This document shows positions 16,958 to 24,778 of a DNA stretch of 51,269 nt, piece by piece. Numbering within the stretch: position 1 is the stretch's first letter; every line of letters starts with the position of its first letter. The position numbers and the translations under genes were made by a program. Under the pieces are notes generated by a model. The model made no database searches and was not told where the DNA came from. It saw nothing but the letters and a program-made list of their open reading frames with translations. The stretch comes from Haloterrigena sp. H1 (GTDB taxonomy: Archaea > Halobacteriota > Halobacteria > Halobacteriales > Natrialbaceae): the NCBI RefSeq assembly GCF_005938085.1, contig NZ_SMZK01000007.1, forward strand, positions 1 to 51,269, given 5' to 3'.

Positions 16958-18322
16958 CTACGCATGATCGTTGCTACCGATGGCGGTTGCTATCGCATCC
17001 GGAATCGTCGTAGCCAGTTCTTCGATCTCGCGGTATCGGAGCCGAGTTCGCTCGAGTTCGACAGTCCATTCGTTCGCCGAACCGTCGTTAATCGCGTTGA
17101 GGTGTCGGTCGAGGCGATGTTCCTGCTGATCAAATCGCTCCACGAGTGTTGCACACAGATGGCGAACGAGTGGATCGTCTCCGTCTGTACGGAGACGGTT
17201 GTCGAGCGCGGCGGAGGCACGATCTTTTGCGTCGCGAACGTCTGCACCCGTCGTGTCAAACTCAGGGATGGAAGCGGTAGGCTGGTGAGTGGCTGGTATA
17301 TCCTCGAACTCCGAGAGAATCAGTGCATAAGCATGGTGTTCCACCTTTTGACGCACTGCGAGTGCGAGCAACTCCTTCTCGTACGCATCGTCGGGTCTGC
17401 CGTAGATTCCGGCATGCTGCTGGATCGAAATCTCGTATGCATAGGAGTCCATCTCGTCCGCACCGTCCTCGATATCAAAATCGACCTGCTCGGTAACCGT
17501 GTCCGTTCGCTCGTTGAGCCGTTCGTACGCGTCGTCGAGTTCCTGTTCAAATGAGTTCGCAGTCGTGTCCTCTCGTGCGGTTTCTTCGAGTGAGTCGCGC
17601 AACCGGACAACATCAGCGAGACGTGCGCGTGCACTGGCTGCCTGGGCGGCCGAATACTGTGGTTCGACGATGTCGGTGTTCCCTTCATCGTGCACGTGGT
17701 GCTCGCCCGTCCGGATGGAGCCGCGGACGTTGTCCAGCCACTCGTCTAGCTCCCCATACGCGATAACGACCCACGAGAGATTGGGTGCAACGTACGGTAG
17801 GTCCTCGATGACGGACTCGTACTCATCGCGTAATGCCCCGAGAGTAGCGATGATGTCGTCTCGCTCACGGTTACCGCGCTGGAGATCCGCCAGGGCGACT
17901 GCCTGCTCTGCGCCACCCAATGCACTTCGGAGATCACCGAGAACGTCGAGCCGTTCCGCCGCCGAGAGCCCCCCAAACGATCCACGTTGTCCTTCAATAT
18001 CCTCGAGTGTTGCTTTCGCCCTTTCGAACTGTTTTCTAGAGTTCGCTATAATTTCCCGGTCGTCGGCCTCGATCTCCTCGTCTGGCCACCGCTCTCGAGC
18101 TGCGTCTACGCGCTGGGCAAGTTTGTCGAGGGCGTCAGTGAGATGACCTTCTGTTGGACGGAGATATGTAGGAGATGAGACGATGGGATAGTCAATCTCC
18201 TGTGCTTCATGCAACGCGTCGCGGTCGGACCACCGTCGCAGACGGCGGCGCTGGGAATATCCTCCGAGTCCAACTACGGCCATTCCACCTCCGAACCAAA
18301 CAAGAACGCTCCGCCGATTCAT
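16958..18322 (-). CDS. Tat-type exported helical protein, unknown function
   Basis: This protein has 454 residues. The N-terminus MNRRSVLVWFGGGMAVVGLG has a twin-Arg pair and a hydrophobic stretch but no lipobox Cys, so it is probably exported by Tat or anchored by the uncleaved helix. The rest is almost wholly alpha-helical and acidic, with long coiled-coil-like segments (RKQFERAKATLEDIE, LRDSLEETARED, ELDDAYERLNERTDTV). There are no Cys and no catalytic motif that I recognise. It is followed downstream on the same strand by two PadR regulator genes located upstream in coordinate order, but with separate promoters. I could not assign a family. Confidence 0.65.
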   Translation of the reverse strand: MNRRSVLVWFGGGMAVVGLGGYSQRRRLRRWSDRDALHEAQEIDYPIVSSPTYLRPTEGHLTDALDKLAQRVDAARERWPDEEIEADDREIIANSRKQFERAKATLEDIEGQRGSFGGLSAAERLDVLGDLRSALGGAEQAVALADLQRGNRERDDIIATLGALRDEYESVIEDLPYVAPNLSWVVIAYGELDEWLDNVRGSIRTGEHHVHDEGNTDIVEPQYSAAQAASARARLADVVRLRDSLEETAREDTTANSFEQELDDAYERLNERTDTVTEQVDFDIEDGADEMDSYAYEISIQQHAGIYGRPDDAYEKELLALAVRQKVEHHAYALILSEFEDIPATHQPTASIPEFDTTGADVRDAKDRASAALDNRLRTDGDDPLVRHLCATLVERFDQQEHRLDRHLNAINDGSANEWTVELERTRLRYREIEELATTIPDAIATAIGSNDHA

Positions 18323-18422
18323 TATAAAATACAGTAGGTTGGTGGATGATAATTGCTGGGAATGCGAGTAGTTACCAGGTTCGAGAGATCAAAACAAGGA
18401 TCCAGATCGTTTCCGATCTCGA

Positions 18423-18695
18423 TTAGTCGATGTACTGTAATACCCACTCACGGCGGTCCTCGATTGCTTGCTCTCCCTCGTTTGTAATCGCGTAGTAGTT
18501 TGTGCGCCTGTCGAGTTGCCCTTTCTCGACAAGGTCCTTATTCACGACCGTATCGAGATTTGGATATAGTCGCCCGTGATTGATCTCTGAACTGTAGTAC
18601 TGCTCGATCTCGTCTTTGACGTCCTGTCCAGATGGCTGGTCAGCGCCCGCGATCACGTACAGCAGGTCTCGTTGGAATCCTGTGAGGTCGTCCAT
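18423..18695 (-). CDS. PadR-family transcriptional regulator
   Basis: This single-domain PadR winged helix has 90 residues. FQRDLLYVIAG, SGQDVKDEIEQYY and INHGRLYPNLDTVVNKDLVE form the helix-turn-helix and the conserved 'GxLYPxL' element (here GRLYPNL). RRTNYYAITNEGEQAI is the wing. It lacks the C-terminal dimerisation helix of long PadR proteins, as in most haloarchaeal members. A close paralogue lies at 18886. The regulator's own ligand and targets are not evident. Confidence 0.85.
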   Translation of the reverse strand: MDDLTGFQRDLLYVIAGADQPSGQDVKDEIEQYYSSEINHGRLYPNLDTVVNKDLVEKGQLDRRTNYYAITNEGEQAIEDRREWVLQYID

Positions 18696-18885
18696 GGGAC
18701 AGCCATTCAGTTGAGATGATACTTGTTATTTCACACGTACGTAGCTGTAAGCACATCCAACTAGTCGATTCTTTATACCACTAGCTGACTCTCGTTCCGT
18801 TCACGACATCCTGAGACTGTGATCGTAATGGTTCGACACTCGAGGGAATCTGCCCCATCACGCACGCTCAGCGGTCGTAATCATC

Positions 18886-19179
18886 TCACTCCGAACTCGA
18901 GAGTAGCTCACCGACGTACTGATCTTCCCACTCCCGCCGGGCCTTGAGTTCGCGTCGGCCACGTGCTGTAATCGTGTAGGAGTTCGTCCGACGGTCGACC
19001 TTCCCCTTCTCGACGAGTCCCTTGTCGACGACGTCGTCGAGATTCGGATACAGTCGCCCGTGATGGATCTCGTTCTCGTAGTATTCTTCGAGTTCGTCTT
19101 TGATTGCGAGGCCATGTGGCTCGTCCCGACCGGCAATCACGTACAGCAGATCCCGCTGGAATTTGGTGAGATCGTACAT
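18886..19179 (-). CDS. PadR-family transcriptional regulator
   Basis: This protein has 97 residues from ATG 19179 (MYDLTKFQRDLLYVIAG). A longer frame begins upstream at 19266, but its extra residues are not PadR-like. Core motifs are HGLAIKDELEEYY, HHGRLYPNLDDVVDKGLVEK and RRTNSYTITARGRREL. It is about 60 percent identical by eye to the PadR at 18423 (shared GRLYPNLD, KGLVEKG), so these are tandem paralogues on the same strand separated by 190 bases. A third relic of the family is at 13322. Confidence 0.8.
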   Translation of the reverse strand: MYDLTKFQRDLLYVIAGRDEPHGLAIKDELEEYYENEIHHGRLYPNLDDVVDKGLVEKGKVDRRTNSYTITARGRRELKARREWEDQYVGELLSSSE

Positions 19180-19331
19180 ATCTGGAGATATGTGTCTCAG
19201 TTGATGAACGTTCCGAGAACAAGTGACAACACGGAAATTCACATTCTGCTCTCGAGATTTTTCCAAGAGTTACAACGTCTTACGCTCACAGGGCGTTCCA
19301 AAGCAGAATGGCTGGATGGTTTGACTGGCAG

Positions 19332-20090
19332 TTAGTCGACGAGCCAGCCACCGTCAACGTCGACGGCAGTCCCATGCATGAACGAGGCGTTGTCGCTCGC
19401 GAGGAAAGCAACGACCTGCGCGACTTCTTCTGGCTCAGCGTAACGTTCAGCAGGCGTCTCCTGGACAATCTCATGGACTTCGTCGGGCGTCTGCTCGATC
19501 ATGTCTTCGGTCATTCCCGTCTCGATGAATCCTGGACAGACGGCGTTTGCTCGAATTTCAGGGCCGTAATCGTGTGACAGCTGCTTGGTGAATCCGATCA
19601 CGCCATGTTTCGAGGATGTGTAGGCAGCACCGCCGCCACCAGCGACCTTGCCGGCAATGGAGGCGGTATTGATCACGACGCCTTCCTTGTCACCATCGAT
19701 AAGTGCTGGCAACGCTGCTTTCGTGAGGAGGAACACGCCCTTGAGATTGATATCCATGACTCTGTCCCACAACTCTTCGGACGTCTCTCCAACCGGGGCG
19801 TAATCGTCGAGGATGCCTGCGTTGTTACAGAGCACGTCGATCGTGCCGTATTCGTCGGTTGCTTGCTCAACGACTGCCTCGACACTATCGCGATCAGAGA
19901 CGTCGCCGACCACGCCGATTGCCTCACCACCGTCGGCTGCGATTTCGCTCGTGACCTCGTCGAGACCGTCTTCGTCAATGTCGACAGCGACGACAGACGC
20001 TCCTTCACTCGCGAACTCGAGTGCCATTGATCGGCCCATGCCCGATGCTCCACCGGTAACAACGACAACACTGTCAGCTATTGAAACCAT
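19332..20090 (-). CDS. Short-chain dehydrogenase/reductase
   Basis: This classical SDR has 252 residues and is an NAD(P)-dependent oxidoreductase. The Rossmann motif TGGASGMG (TGxxxGxG) is near residue 12. The acidic residue after the second strand (VAVDIDEDG) suggests NAD preference. NNAG, the catalytic Ser in NTASIAG and the YTSSK (YxxxK) motif follow, and the C-terminus is DVDGGWLVD. The start is ATG 20090; upstream in-frame codons to 20117 lack similarity. The substrate cannot be told from sequence; 3-oxoacyl-ACP reductase and sugar/alcohol dehydrogenases share this form. It is monocistronic as far as I can see. Confidence 0.85.
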   Translation of the reverse strand: MVSIADSVVVVTGGASGMGRSMALEFASEGASVVAVDIDEDGLDEVTSEIAADGGEAIGVVGDVSDRDSVEAVVEQATDEYGTIDVLCNNAGILDDYAPVGETSEELWDRVMDINLKGVFLLTKAALPALIDGDKEGVVINTASIAGKVAGGGGAAYTSSKHGVIGFTKQLSHDYGPEIRANAVCPGFIETGMTEDMIEQTPDEVHEIVQETPAERYAEPEEVAQVVAFLASDNASFMHGTAVDVDGGWLVD

Positions 20091-20209
20091 ACAAGAAACT
20101 TCATTCTTAATACGCAAAAATCACACCCCTATTTTTTACGCGCTGACAGTCTCGTTGCTGGCCCGCTAACGTGACTGGCTCGGCCGCACCACCCGGAGCG
20201 TACGGTTCG

Positions 20210-20665
20210 TCAGTTGCCCTTATATTCTTTCTTGAAGCCACGGAACTCAGTGCGGTGCGCTTCCTCGTCAGCGAGTAACGTTACTGCGAGATCCTCACTG
20301 ACGGGGTCGTTTGCGGCTTCGGCTGCATCGACTAATTCACGATACGTGTTGATCGCATCTTCTTCGGCATCGAGTACTCCGTCGATAACCGAGGCAATAT
20401 CCGTGGTGTCCGCTGGCGGTTGAAGCGTATCCTGATGAGCAACGAACTCTTCAGACCCTGGTGGACTGGAATCCAGTTGCTTGAGCCGCTGGCCGAGTTG
20501 TTCGGCATGGCCGAGTTCTTCCTGTACGTCCTGTTGGAGGCTGTCTTTGATTTCCTCCGCATGGATTCCATCAAGAACAATCGAGAGAGCTTGATAGTTC
20601 ATTACTGTCTCCATTTCATCGTTATACGCCTGCTTGAGGAGGTCAATAACCTGATTGTTTGACAT
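20210..20665 (-). CDS. Ferritin-like (Dps/bacterioferritin-type) protein
   Basis: This four-helix protein has 151 residues. The diiron-type pattern is visible: QAYNDEMETVMNYQAL (Glu in helix 1), then EELGHAEQLGQRL (ExxH, helix 2), DAEEDAINTYREL (helix 3) and ADEEAHRTEFRGF (ExxH, helix 4). These ligands match the ferritin-like domain of haloarchaeal DPS/bacterioferritin relatives, which store iron or act as rubrerythrin-like oxidases. The start is at ATG 20665 (MSNNQVIDLL). No redox partner is encoded next to it. Confidence 0.8.
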   Translation of the reverse strand: MSNNQVIDLLKQAYNDEMETVMNYQALSIVLDGIHAEEIKDSLQQDVQEELGHAEQLGQRLKQLDSSPPGSEEFVAHQDTLQPPADTTDIASVIDGVLDAEEDAINTYRELVDAAEAANDPVSEDLAVTLLADEEAHRTEFRGFKKEYKGN

Positions 20666-20785
20666 AGCATCTGTATTTCAGATCAGAGAAGTATAGTCCC
20701 ATCGGCTATTTTATTTGCCTGACCATCACGGAAACGCTACAGTATCTCTGACTCTAGTTTTCACACCGAATCCAACAAACGATCG

Positions 20786-21751
20786 TCAGTTCTGAATCCC
20801 CATAGCATCGATCTGTTCTTGGTATCGATTCCGAATCGTGACTTCTGTCACGTGAGCAACGTCGGCGACGGCTTTCTGTGTTCGTTTCTCATTACACAAT
20901 AGAGAACTCGCATAGATTGCTGCCGCAGCGTAGCCAGTTGGCGATTTTCCCGATAACAGTCCCTTCTCCGCAGTTGTCTCGATGATTTCAGTCGCTTTCG
21001 CCTGCACTTCTTCGGAAACCTCGAGTTCAGAGCAGAAGCGAGGGACGTACTTTTTCGGATCAACGGGCTCCATTTCGAGGGAGAGTTCCTGCGCGATATA
21101 CCGATACGTACGCGCGATTTCCATGCGTTCAACACGAGAAACTGCCGAAATTTCGTCTAGCGACCGGGGAATACCCTCCATTCGGCAGGCCGCGTATAGG
21201 GTACTTGTGGCAACGCCCTCAATGGAGCGTCCGCGGATAAGATCTTCATCAAGTGCACGTCGATAGAGCACACTCGCAACCTCTCGAACGGATCGCGGAA
21301 CACCCAGCGCGGACGCCATCCGATCAGTTTCGGAGAGAGCAAGCTGGAGATTCCGCTCGCCAGCATCTTTTGTTCGAATCCGCTCTTGCCATTTCCGCAT
21401 CCGGCTGAGCTGGTGGCGCTTTTCTGAGGACAGTGAGCGACCAGCGGCATCTTTGTTTCTCCACCCAATCGTGGTTGTCAAGCCCTTGTCGTGCATTGTT
21501 TGGGTTGTTGGTGCTCCTACTCGAGATTTGCTGTCCCGTTCTGCCGCGTTGAACGCCCGCCATTCAGGCCCTCGATCGATAGCTTCCTCTTCGAGAACCA
21601 ACCCGCACTCCGCACAGCTAATCTCACTCTCGTCTGCACTTCTCGTGAGCGCACTTGACTCACATTCAGGACAGGTCTGCTCGCCCTTTTGTTTGGTTAG
21701 TTCTTGCCCTGACTGAGGTTCGTTCTCTTGCTGTCGGTTTAACCGCTCCAT
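20786..21751 (-). CDS. tfb: Transcription initiation factor TFB
   Basis: This archaeal TFIIB homologue has 321 residues and recruits RNA polymerase to TBP-bound promoters. The N-terminal zinc ribbon CPEC..ISCAECG (about residues 27-48) is followed by the B-reader region (RGPEWRAFNAAERDSKSRVG, TTTIGWRNKDAAGR) and two cyclin folds (SETDRMASALGVPRSVREVA, then PRFCSELEVSEEVQAKATEI). The end IRNRYQEQIDAMGIQN is typical. Haloarchaea carry several TFBs; this one sits in an accessory region and is likely an expansion paralogue rather than the core factor. A possible promoter, GTTTAACTTTTG on the minus strand, lies about 30 bases upstream. Confidence 0.9.
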   Translation of the reverse strand: MERLNRQQENEPQSGQELTKQKGEQTCPECESSALTRSADESEISCAECGLVLEEEAIDRGPEWRAFNAAERDSKSRVGAPTTQTMHDKGLTTTIGWRNKDAAGRSLSSEKRHQLSRMRKWQERIRTKDAGERNLQLALSETDRMASALGVPRSVREVASVLYRRALDEDLIRGRSIEGVATSTLYAACRMEGIPRSLDEISAVSRVERMEIARTYRYIAQELSLEMEPVDPKKYVPRFCSELEVSEEVQAKATEIIETTAEKGLLSGKSPTGYAAAAIYASSLLCNEKRTQKAVADVAHVTEVTIRNRYQEQIDAMGIQN

Positions 21752-21774
21752 CGATTAGTTAACTATCAGCACTC

Positions 21775-21788
21775 TCAAAAGTTAAACG
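21775..21788 (-). promoter_or_regulatory. Possible promoter (TATA element) of tfb
   Basis: On the minus strand the sequence GTTTAACTTTTGAG lies 25-37 bases before ATG 21751. The TTTAA core and spacing fit a haloarchaeal TATA element with a short leader. There is no independent support. Confidence 0.3.
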
Positions 21789-21981
21789 CTGGGTGGAATT
21801 TCTGAACTCAACAATCAGTGAATTGATATGGGTGTTAACTTTTCCCGTGTCTCTAGATGCAGGTGGCTGTCAAGTCAAAACCAAGCTAGAGTACGCCATG
21901 ATGATCAGTTGGCCACGAGGCGTCATTACCGGGATCAAGGCAGCCGTTGATTGCTACGGAAGCGTTGAGAACCCCTGTCAA

Positions 21982-22173
21982 TCACTCATCTTCGAGTGCA
22001 GCGTAGATATCGGCGTGACGACGTCCGTCAAGCTTCCCCATCTCGAGGGCGATCTCGTGGCGTTCCTCATCACTCTCGGCCGACTGATACCGCTCGTATA
22101 GTCGGCGGGCTTCTTCGTCGACCGTCGCCGAGGAATCGGTGCTGGACGCCATCTCTATATTGAACATACTCAT
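21982..22173 (-). CDS. Small acidic helical protein downstream of doc
   Basis: This protein has 63 residues from ATG 22173 (preceded by AAAGGGACACA); an internal ATG at 22152 (MASSTDSS) is equally possible. It is helical and acidic: VDEEARRLYERYQSAESDEE, then HEIALEMGKLDGRRHADIY. It begins 13 bases after the stop of the Doc fragment and is probably cotranscribed with it. The position would suit a toxin-antitoxin accessory, but the usual antitoxin precedes doc, so I do not assign that role. Confidence 0.5.
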   Translation of the reverse strand: MSMFNIEMASSTDSSATVDEEARRLYERYQSAESDEERHEIALEMGKLDGRRHADIYAALEDE

Positions 22174-22185
22174 TGTGTCCCTTTA

Positions 22186-22550
22186 TCAGTTGCGACGAGC
22201 ACACGCTCGGAAGTAAATCACTGCGGTATCGGTGTCGACAGCGGCTTCGTCGGTCGCAAAGCGGTGCAATAAGGCACGAACTTCGTCGCCGTATTCGAAT
22301 GTGTATCCGTTCAGCATGTAGAAGACGACGACCGTTCGGAGTGCAGTTCGCTTGTTCCCGTCGACGAACGGATGATCTGCAACAAGCAACCTCATCAATT
22401 GGACTGCTTTCTCATGGATCGTCTGTGGGACCTCCCCGAAAAACCCCTCCGAAACGTACTGCAGTGCAGATGCAACTGCATCTTCTGATCGAACCCCTGA
22501 TTCCGTGTTGTCGCCTTCCTCGACAATCTGCTCGTGAAGGTCAAGGAGTG
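22186..22550 (-). pseudogene. doc: Fic/Doc-family toxin, N-terminus lost at an IS end
   Basis: This is the Doc-type member of the Fic fold, which modifies targets (Doc phosphorylates EF-Tu in bacteria). The catalytic signature HPFVDGNKRTA is complete, preceded by KAVQLMRLLVADHPF and followed by VVVFYMLNGYTFEYGDEVRA. The N-terminal side begins inside the family alignment (LLDLHEQIVEEGDN); no start codon is in frame before it. Immediately upstream is the right end of an IS200/IS605 element, whose GGGTAGTTCAC terminus lies at about 22550. The missing residues (about 15) would have been on the other side of the insertion. Confidence 0.75.
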
Positions 22551-22825
22551 AACTACCCCACCCTACTCGCTCGCTTGCGCTCGCTCCTTGAGGGAGGGGC
22601 TTCCTGCTTCGATGACGCGCTTTGCAGGAACCGAAGTGGTTCCCGTAGGGAGCGCAGTCTCCACAGGCGGTGATTCGGAGCGTCCCGCTCCTAACTGTTT
22701 GATACCGCGAGAAAGAATGTTCCACGCTGCGTTCCAGTCCCTGTCGGCGGTGAAGCCGCACGAGGGACAGGAGTGTTCGCGAACCCACAGCGGTTTGTGG
22801 GTCGAGACGCCGCACGCCGCCCACT
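22551..22825 (-). mobile_element. tnpB: IS200/IS605 (IS1341-type) right-end remnant with tnpB 3' end
   Basis: The last 85 or so codons of TnpB are present: CGVSTHKPLWVREHSCPSCG, FTADRDWNAAWNILSRGIKQ, then a tail ending KERAQASE and TAG at 22563. The CxxC..CxxC zinc finger and the DRDxNAAWNI motif (the last catalytic Asp region) identify the family. The terminal sequence GGTGGGGTAGTTCAC at 22550-22564 resembles the usual haloarchaeal right end. The left four fifths of tnpB and any tnpA are missing, removed by a deletion that joins it to the aminotransferase gene at about 22,815-22,825. Confidence 0.75.
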
Positions 22826-23690
22826 CGCGGGTGTATTCGGCCATCTCGCGGTGACGCTCGTCGCGGGCCTCGTGGCCCTCCTCGAGCATGTGTTTCATCT
22901 GCTTGCGGTAGGCCAGCATGATCGGGATCGCGGGCGTGGAGTGGGTCTGGCCTTTGCGCTCGTAGTAGTCGATCGTGCGCTGGAAGCCGCCGTACCACGA
23001 CGCCGAATCTTTCTCGAGTTCGCGCTCGTAGGCGTCGTCGCTGACGACACAAATCGCCAGGCCCGGCGGCATGGCGAAGGCCTTCTGTGAGGAAGCGAAG
23101 ATCACGTCGATGTTGTGCTCGTCGATGTCGACGTAGTCGCCACCCAGCGAGGAGACGGCGTCGACGACGAAGTAGGTATCAGGGTATTCGGCGACCACGT
23201 CGCCGATCTCCTCGATTGGGTTGCGTACGCCCGTCGAACTCTCGTTCATGACGGTCGCGACCACGTCGTAGTCGGTATCGCTTTCCTCGAGTTCCGCGCG
23301 GATGTCCTCGGGCTTGATGGCCTGGCCCCATTCGTACTCGAGGCGGTCGACGTTTTTGCCCAGTCGCTCGGCGACGTTGGCGTGGCGCTCACTGAAGCTG
23401 CCACAGGTCGGGACGAGGATGTTCTCGTCGACGAGGTTGAGCGTCGACGCCTCCCAGAACTCCGTGCCCGAACCCGTGAGGATGACGACCTCGTTGTCGG
23501 TGCCGAGGAACTCCTTCGTGTCCTCGACGATGGTCGTATAGAGGTCGGTCATCCGGTCCATGCGGTGGCCGAACATCGGCTCGCACATCGACTCGATGAC
23601 GTCGTCGCGTACTTCAGTCGGCCCCGGGATATACAGCGTTTTGTCGGGATAGTCGTCTTTGTATTCCTGTTTCTTGGTCACGGAAACCAC
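22563..23690 (-). CDS. Chimeric reading frame: class-V aminotransferase fused to TnpB zinc finger
   Basis: Residues 1 to about 290 are a PLP-dependent alanine-glyoxylate/serine-pyruvate-type aminotransferase: LYIPGPTEVRDDVIESM, GSGTEFWEASTLNLVDENIL, FVVDAVSSLGGDYVDIDEHN and the PLP-lysine segment FASSQKAFAMPPGLA. The C-terminal domain of about 85 residues is missing. The frame passes without a stop (after RHREMAEYTREWAA) into the TnpB zinc finger and ends at 22563 after 375 residues. The junction lies in a GCGGCGTGCGGCG tract shared by both partners. The product may be unstable. If an intact copy exists elsewhere, this is a pseudogene; if not, the fusion could retain PLP binding. Confidence 0.75.
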   Translation of the reverse strand: MVSVTKKQEYKDDYPDKTLYIPGPTEVRDDVIESMCEPMFGHRMDRMTDLYTTIVEDTKEFLGTDNEVVILTGSGTEFWEASTLNLVDENILVPTCGSFSERHANVAERLGKNVDRLEYEWGQAIKPEDIRAELEESDTDYDVVATVMNESSTGVRNPIEEIGDVVAEYPDTYFVVDAVSSLGGDYVDIDEHNIDVIFASSQKAFAMPPGLAICVVSDDAYERELEKDSASWYGGFQRTIDYYERKGQTHSTPAIPIMLAYRKQMKHMLEEGHEARDERHREMAEYTREWAACGVSTHKPLWVREHSCPSCGFTADRDWNAAWNILSRGIKQLGAGRSESPPVETALPTGTTSVPAKRVIEAGSPSLKERAQASE

Positions 23691-23815
23691 CTAAGTACGC
23701 TCCACTGGGTCACGAGGTGGTATGGTACTTTTGATACCGCACCGGAACCGGGTTGCGTGGTCGAACTCTCGCAACTGCGTTCGTCCCGGACGAAGCACTG
23801 CAAAACGAGCGTCGA

Positions 23816-24106
23816 TTACTGAATGTGACCTTCGCGACGGAGCTGGTCGGCTTCGCTCTTTTCGTAGCGCCAGGTGATGTCGGCCTTTTCGTCCTGCCAG
23901 TCCCAGGGTTCGACGAGGACGACGTCGTCCTCGCGGATCCAGATGCGTTTTTGCATCTTGCCGGGAATGCGTGCGGTGCGCTCTTTCCCGTCAGCACAGC
24001 GTACTTTCACGCGATTCGCCCCGAGCATGTTCGTGACGGTCGCGAAGACCTCGTCGCCCTCGGGCATCCGGAGGTTCTTCCGACCGCCATCTCCGTCGTC
24101 GCTCAT
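23816..24106 (-). CDS. eif1A: Translation initiation factor aIF-1A
   Basis: This protein has 96 residues, the normal length. It is an S1/OB-fold protein that binds the 30S A site during initiation. Diagnostic stretches: RMPEGDEVFATVTNMLGANR, VKVRCADGKERTARIPGKMQ, KRIWIREDDVVLVEPWDWQ and KADITWRYEKSEADQLRREG. It starts at ATG 24106 behind an AT-rich box (AATAAAGGGTTTAA-like, minus strand, about 24128-24145). It marks the return to conserved chromosomal content. Confidence 0.95.
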   Translation of the reverse strand: MSDDGDGGRKNLRMPEGDEVFATVTNMLGANRVKVRCADGKERTARIPGKMQKRIWIREDDVVLVEPWDWQDEKADITWRYEKSEADQLRREGHIQ

Positions 24107-24250
24107 GGCCGCGGCTTCGCGTTCAAGCGGTTTAACCCTTTATTGTCTTGATCCGCCCGTCACCCGATGCGACCGTCCCAGCTCGGTGTGCCGTCTCGAG
24201 CAGGACGTGGAACCACGCTGCTTATTTCGCTTGGCTCTCGACGCGTGGAT

Positions 24251-24430
24251 ATGTTACGAAACCTCGGTGCGGTCGGCGTCGTCGGAATCGTGCTCTTGCT
24301 CGCCGGCATCGCACTCGTCGCGTACGAGAGTCTCTTGATCGCCGCGGGGATGGCCCTCATCCTCGCTGGCCTCGGACTGGTCGTCAAATCCCTGATCTCG
24401 GGGATGCTCCAGAGCTTCGGGATGTTCTGA
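24251..24430 (+). CDS. DUF7470-type two-helix membrane protein
   Basis: This protein has 59 residues from ATG 24251; longer in-frame starts upstream are not supported. Two hydrophobic helices are visible (AVGVVGIVLLLAGIALVAYE and LIAAGMALILAGLGLVVKSL), with a short amphipathic end (ISGMLQSFGMF). Small membrane proteins of this shape are conserved in haloarchaea beside aIF-1A. The function is unknown. Confidence 0.7.
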   Translation: MLRNLGAVGVVGIVLLLAGIALVAYESLLIAAGMALILAGLGLVVKSLISGMLQSFGMF

Positions 24431-24496
24431 TCGCTCGAACGAGCGCGACTCGAACACCGGGTCAAGCGTTTTGCCCCTACGTCGCGTATCGACCGT

Positions 24497-24757
24497 ATGG
24501 AATACACGCTCCAGTACTACGACCTCGTCTTGAGCGGTATCGGAGCGAGCCTCGGGCTCGGTGCGCTCATCGGTTACGCGACCGCCGTCTCGTTTTTGGC
24601 TGCGATCGTCGGCTTCGGCGTCGTCGCGATCGCGCTCATCACCCACGCGCTGTTCATCAACGGGCCGGTCGACGACACCGAGGACCTGACCGAGGAGGTC
24701 GCCCTCGAGGAGGTGCCACAGGTGTTGTCGCCGATAGAAGCCGGTCCCGAGACGTAA
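24497..24757 (+). CDS. Small two-helix membrane protein with acidic tail
   Basis: This protein has 86 residues. Two membrane helices (YYDLVLSGIGASLGLGALIG, then FLAAIVGFGVVAIALITHAL) are followed by a cytosolic acidic tail with many Glu (DDTEDLTEEVALEEVPQ). It lies 66 bases after the DUF7470 gene on the same strand and converges with the DUF460 gene. I recognise a conserved haloarchaeal layout but no function. Confidence 0.7.
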   Translation: MEYTLQYYDLVLSGIGASLGLGALIGYATAVSFLAAIVGFGVVAIALITHALFINGPVDDTEDLTEEVALEEVPQVLSPIEAGPET

Positions 24758-24778
24758 CGGACGGCGACTCGAACCCGG

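Noticed and set aside
21982..22560. A complete Doc toxin-antitoxin pair
   Set aside because: The toxin lacks its N-terminus, and the small protein follows rather than precedes it and resembles no antitoxin family I know, so a working module is not supported.
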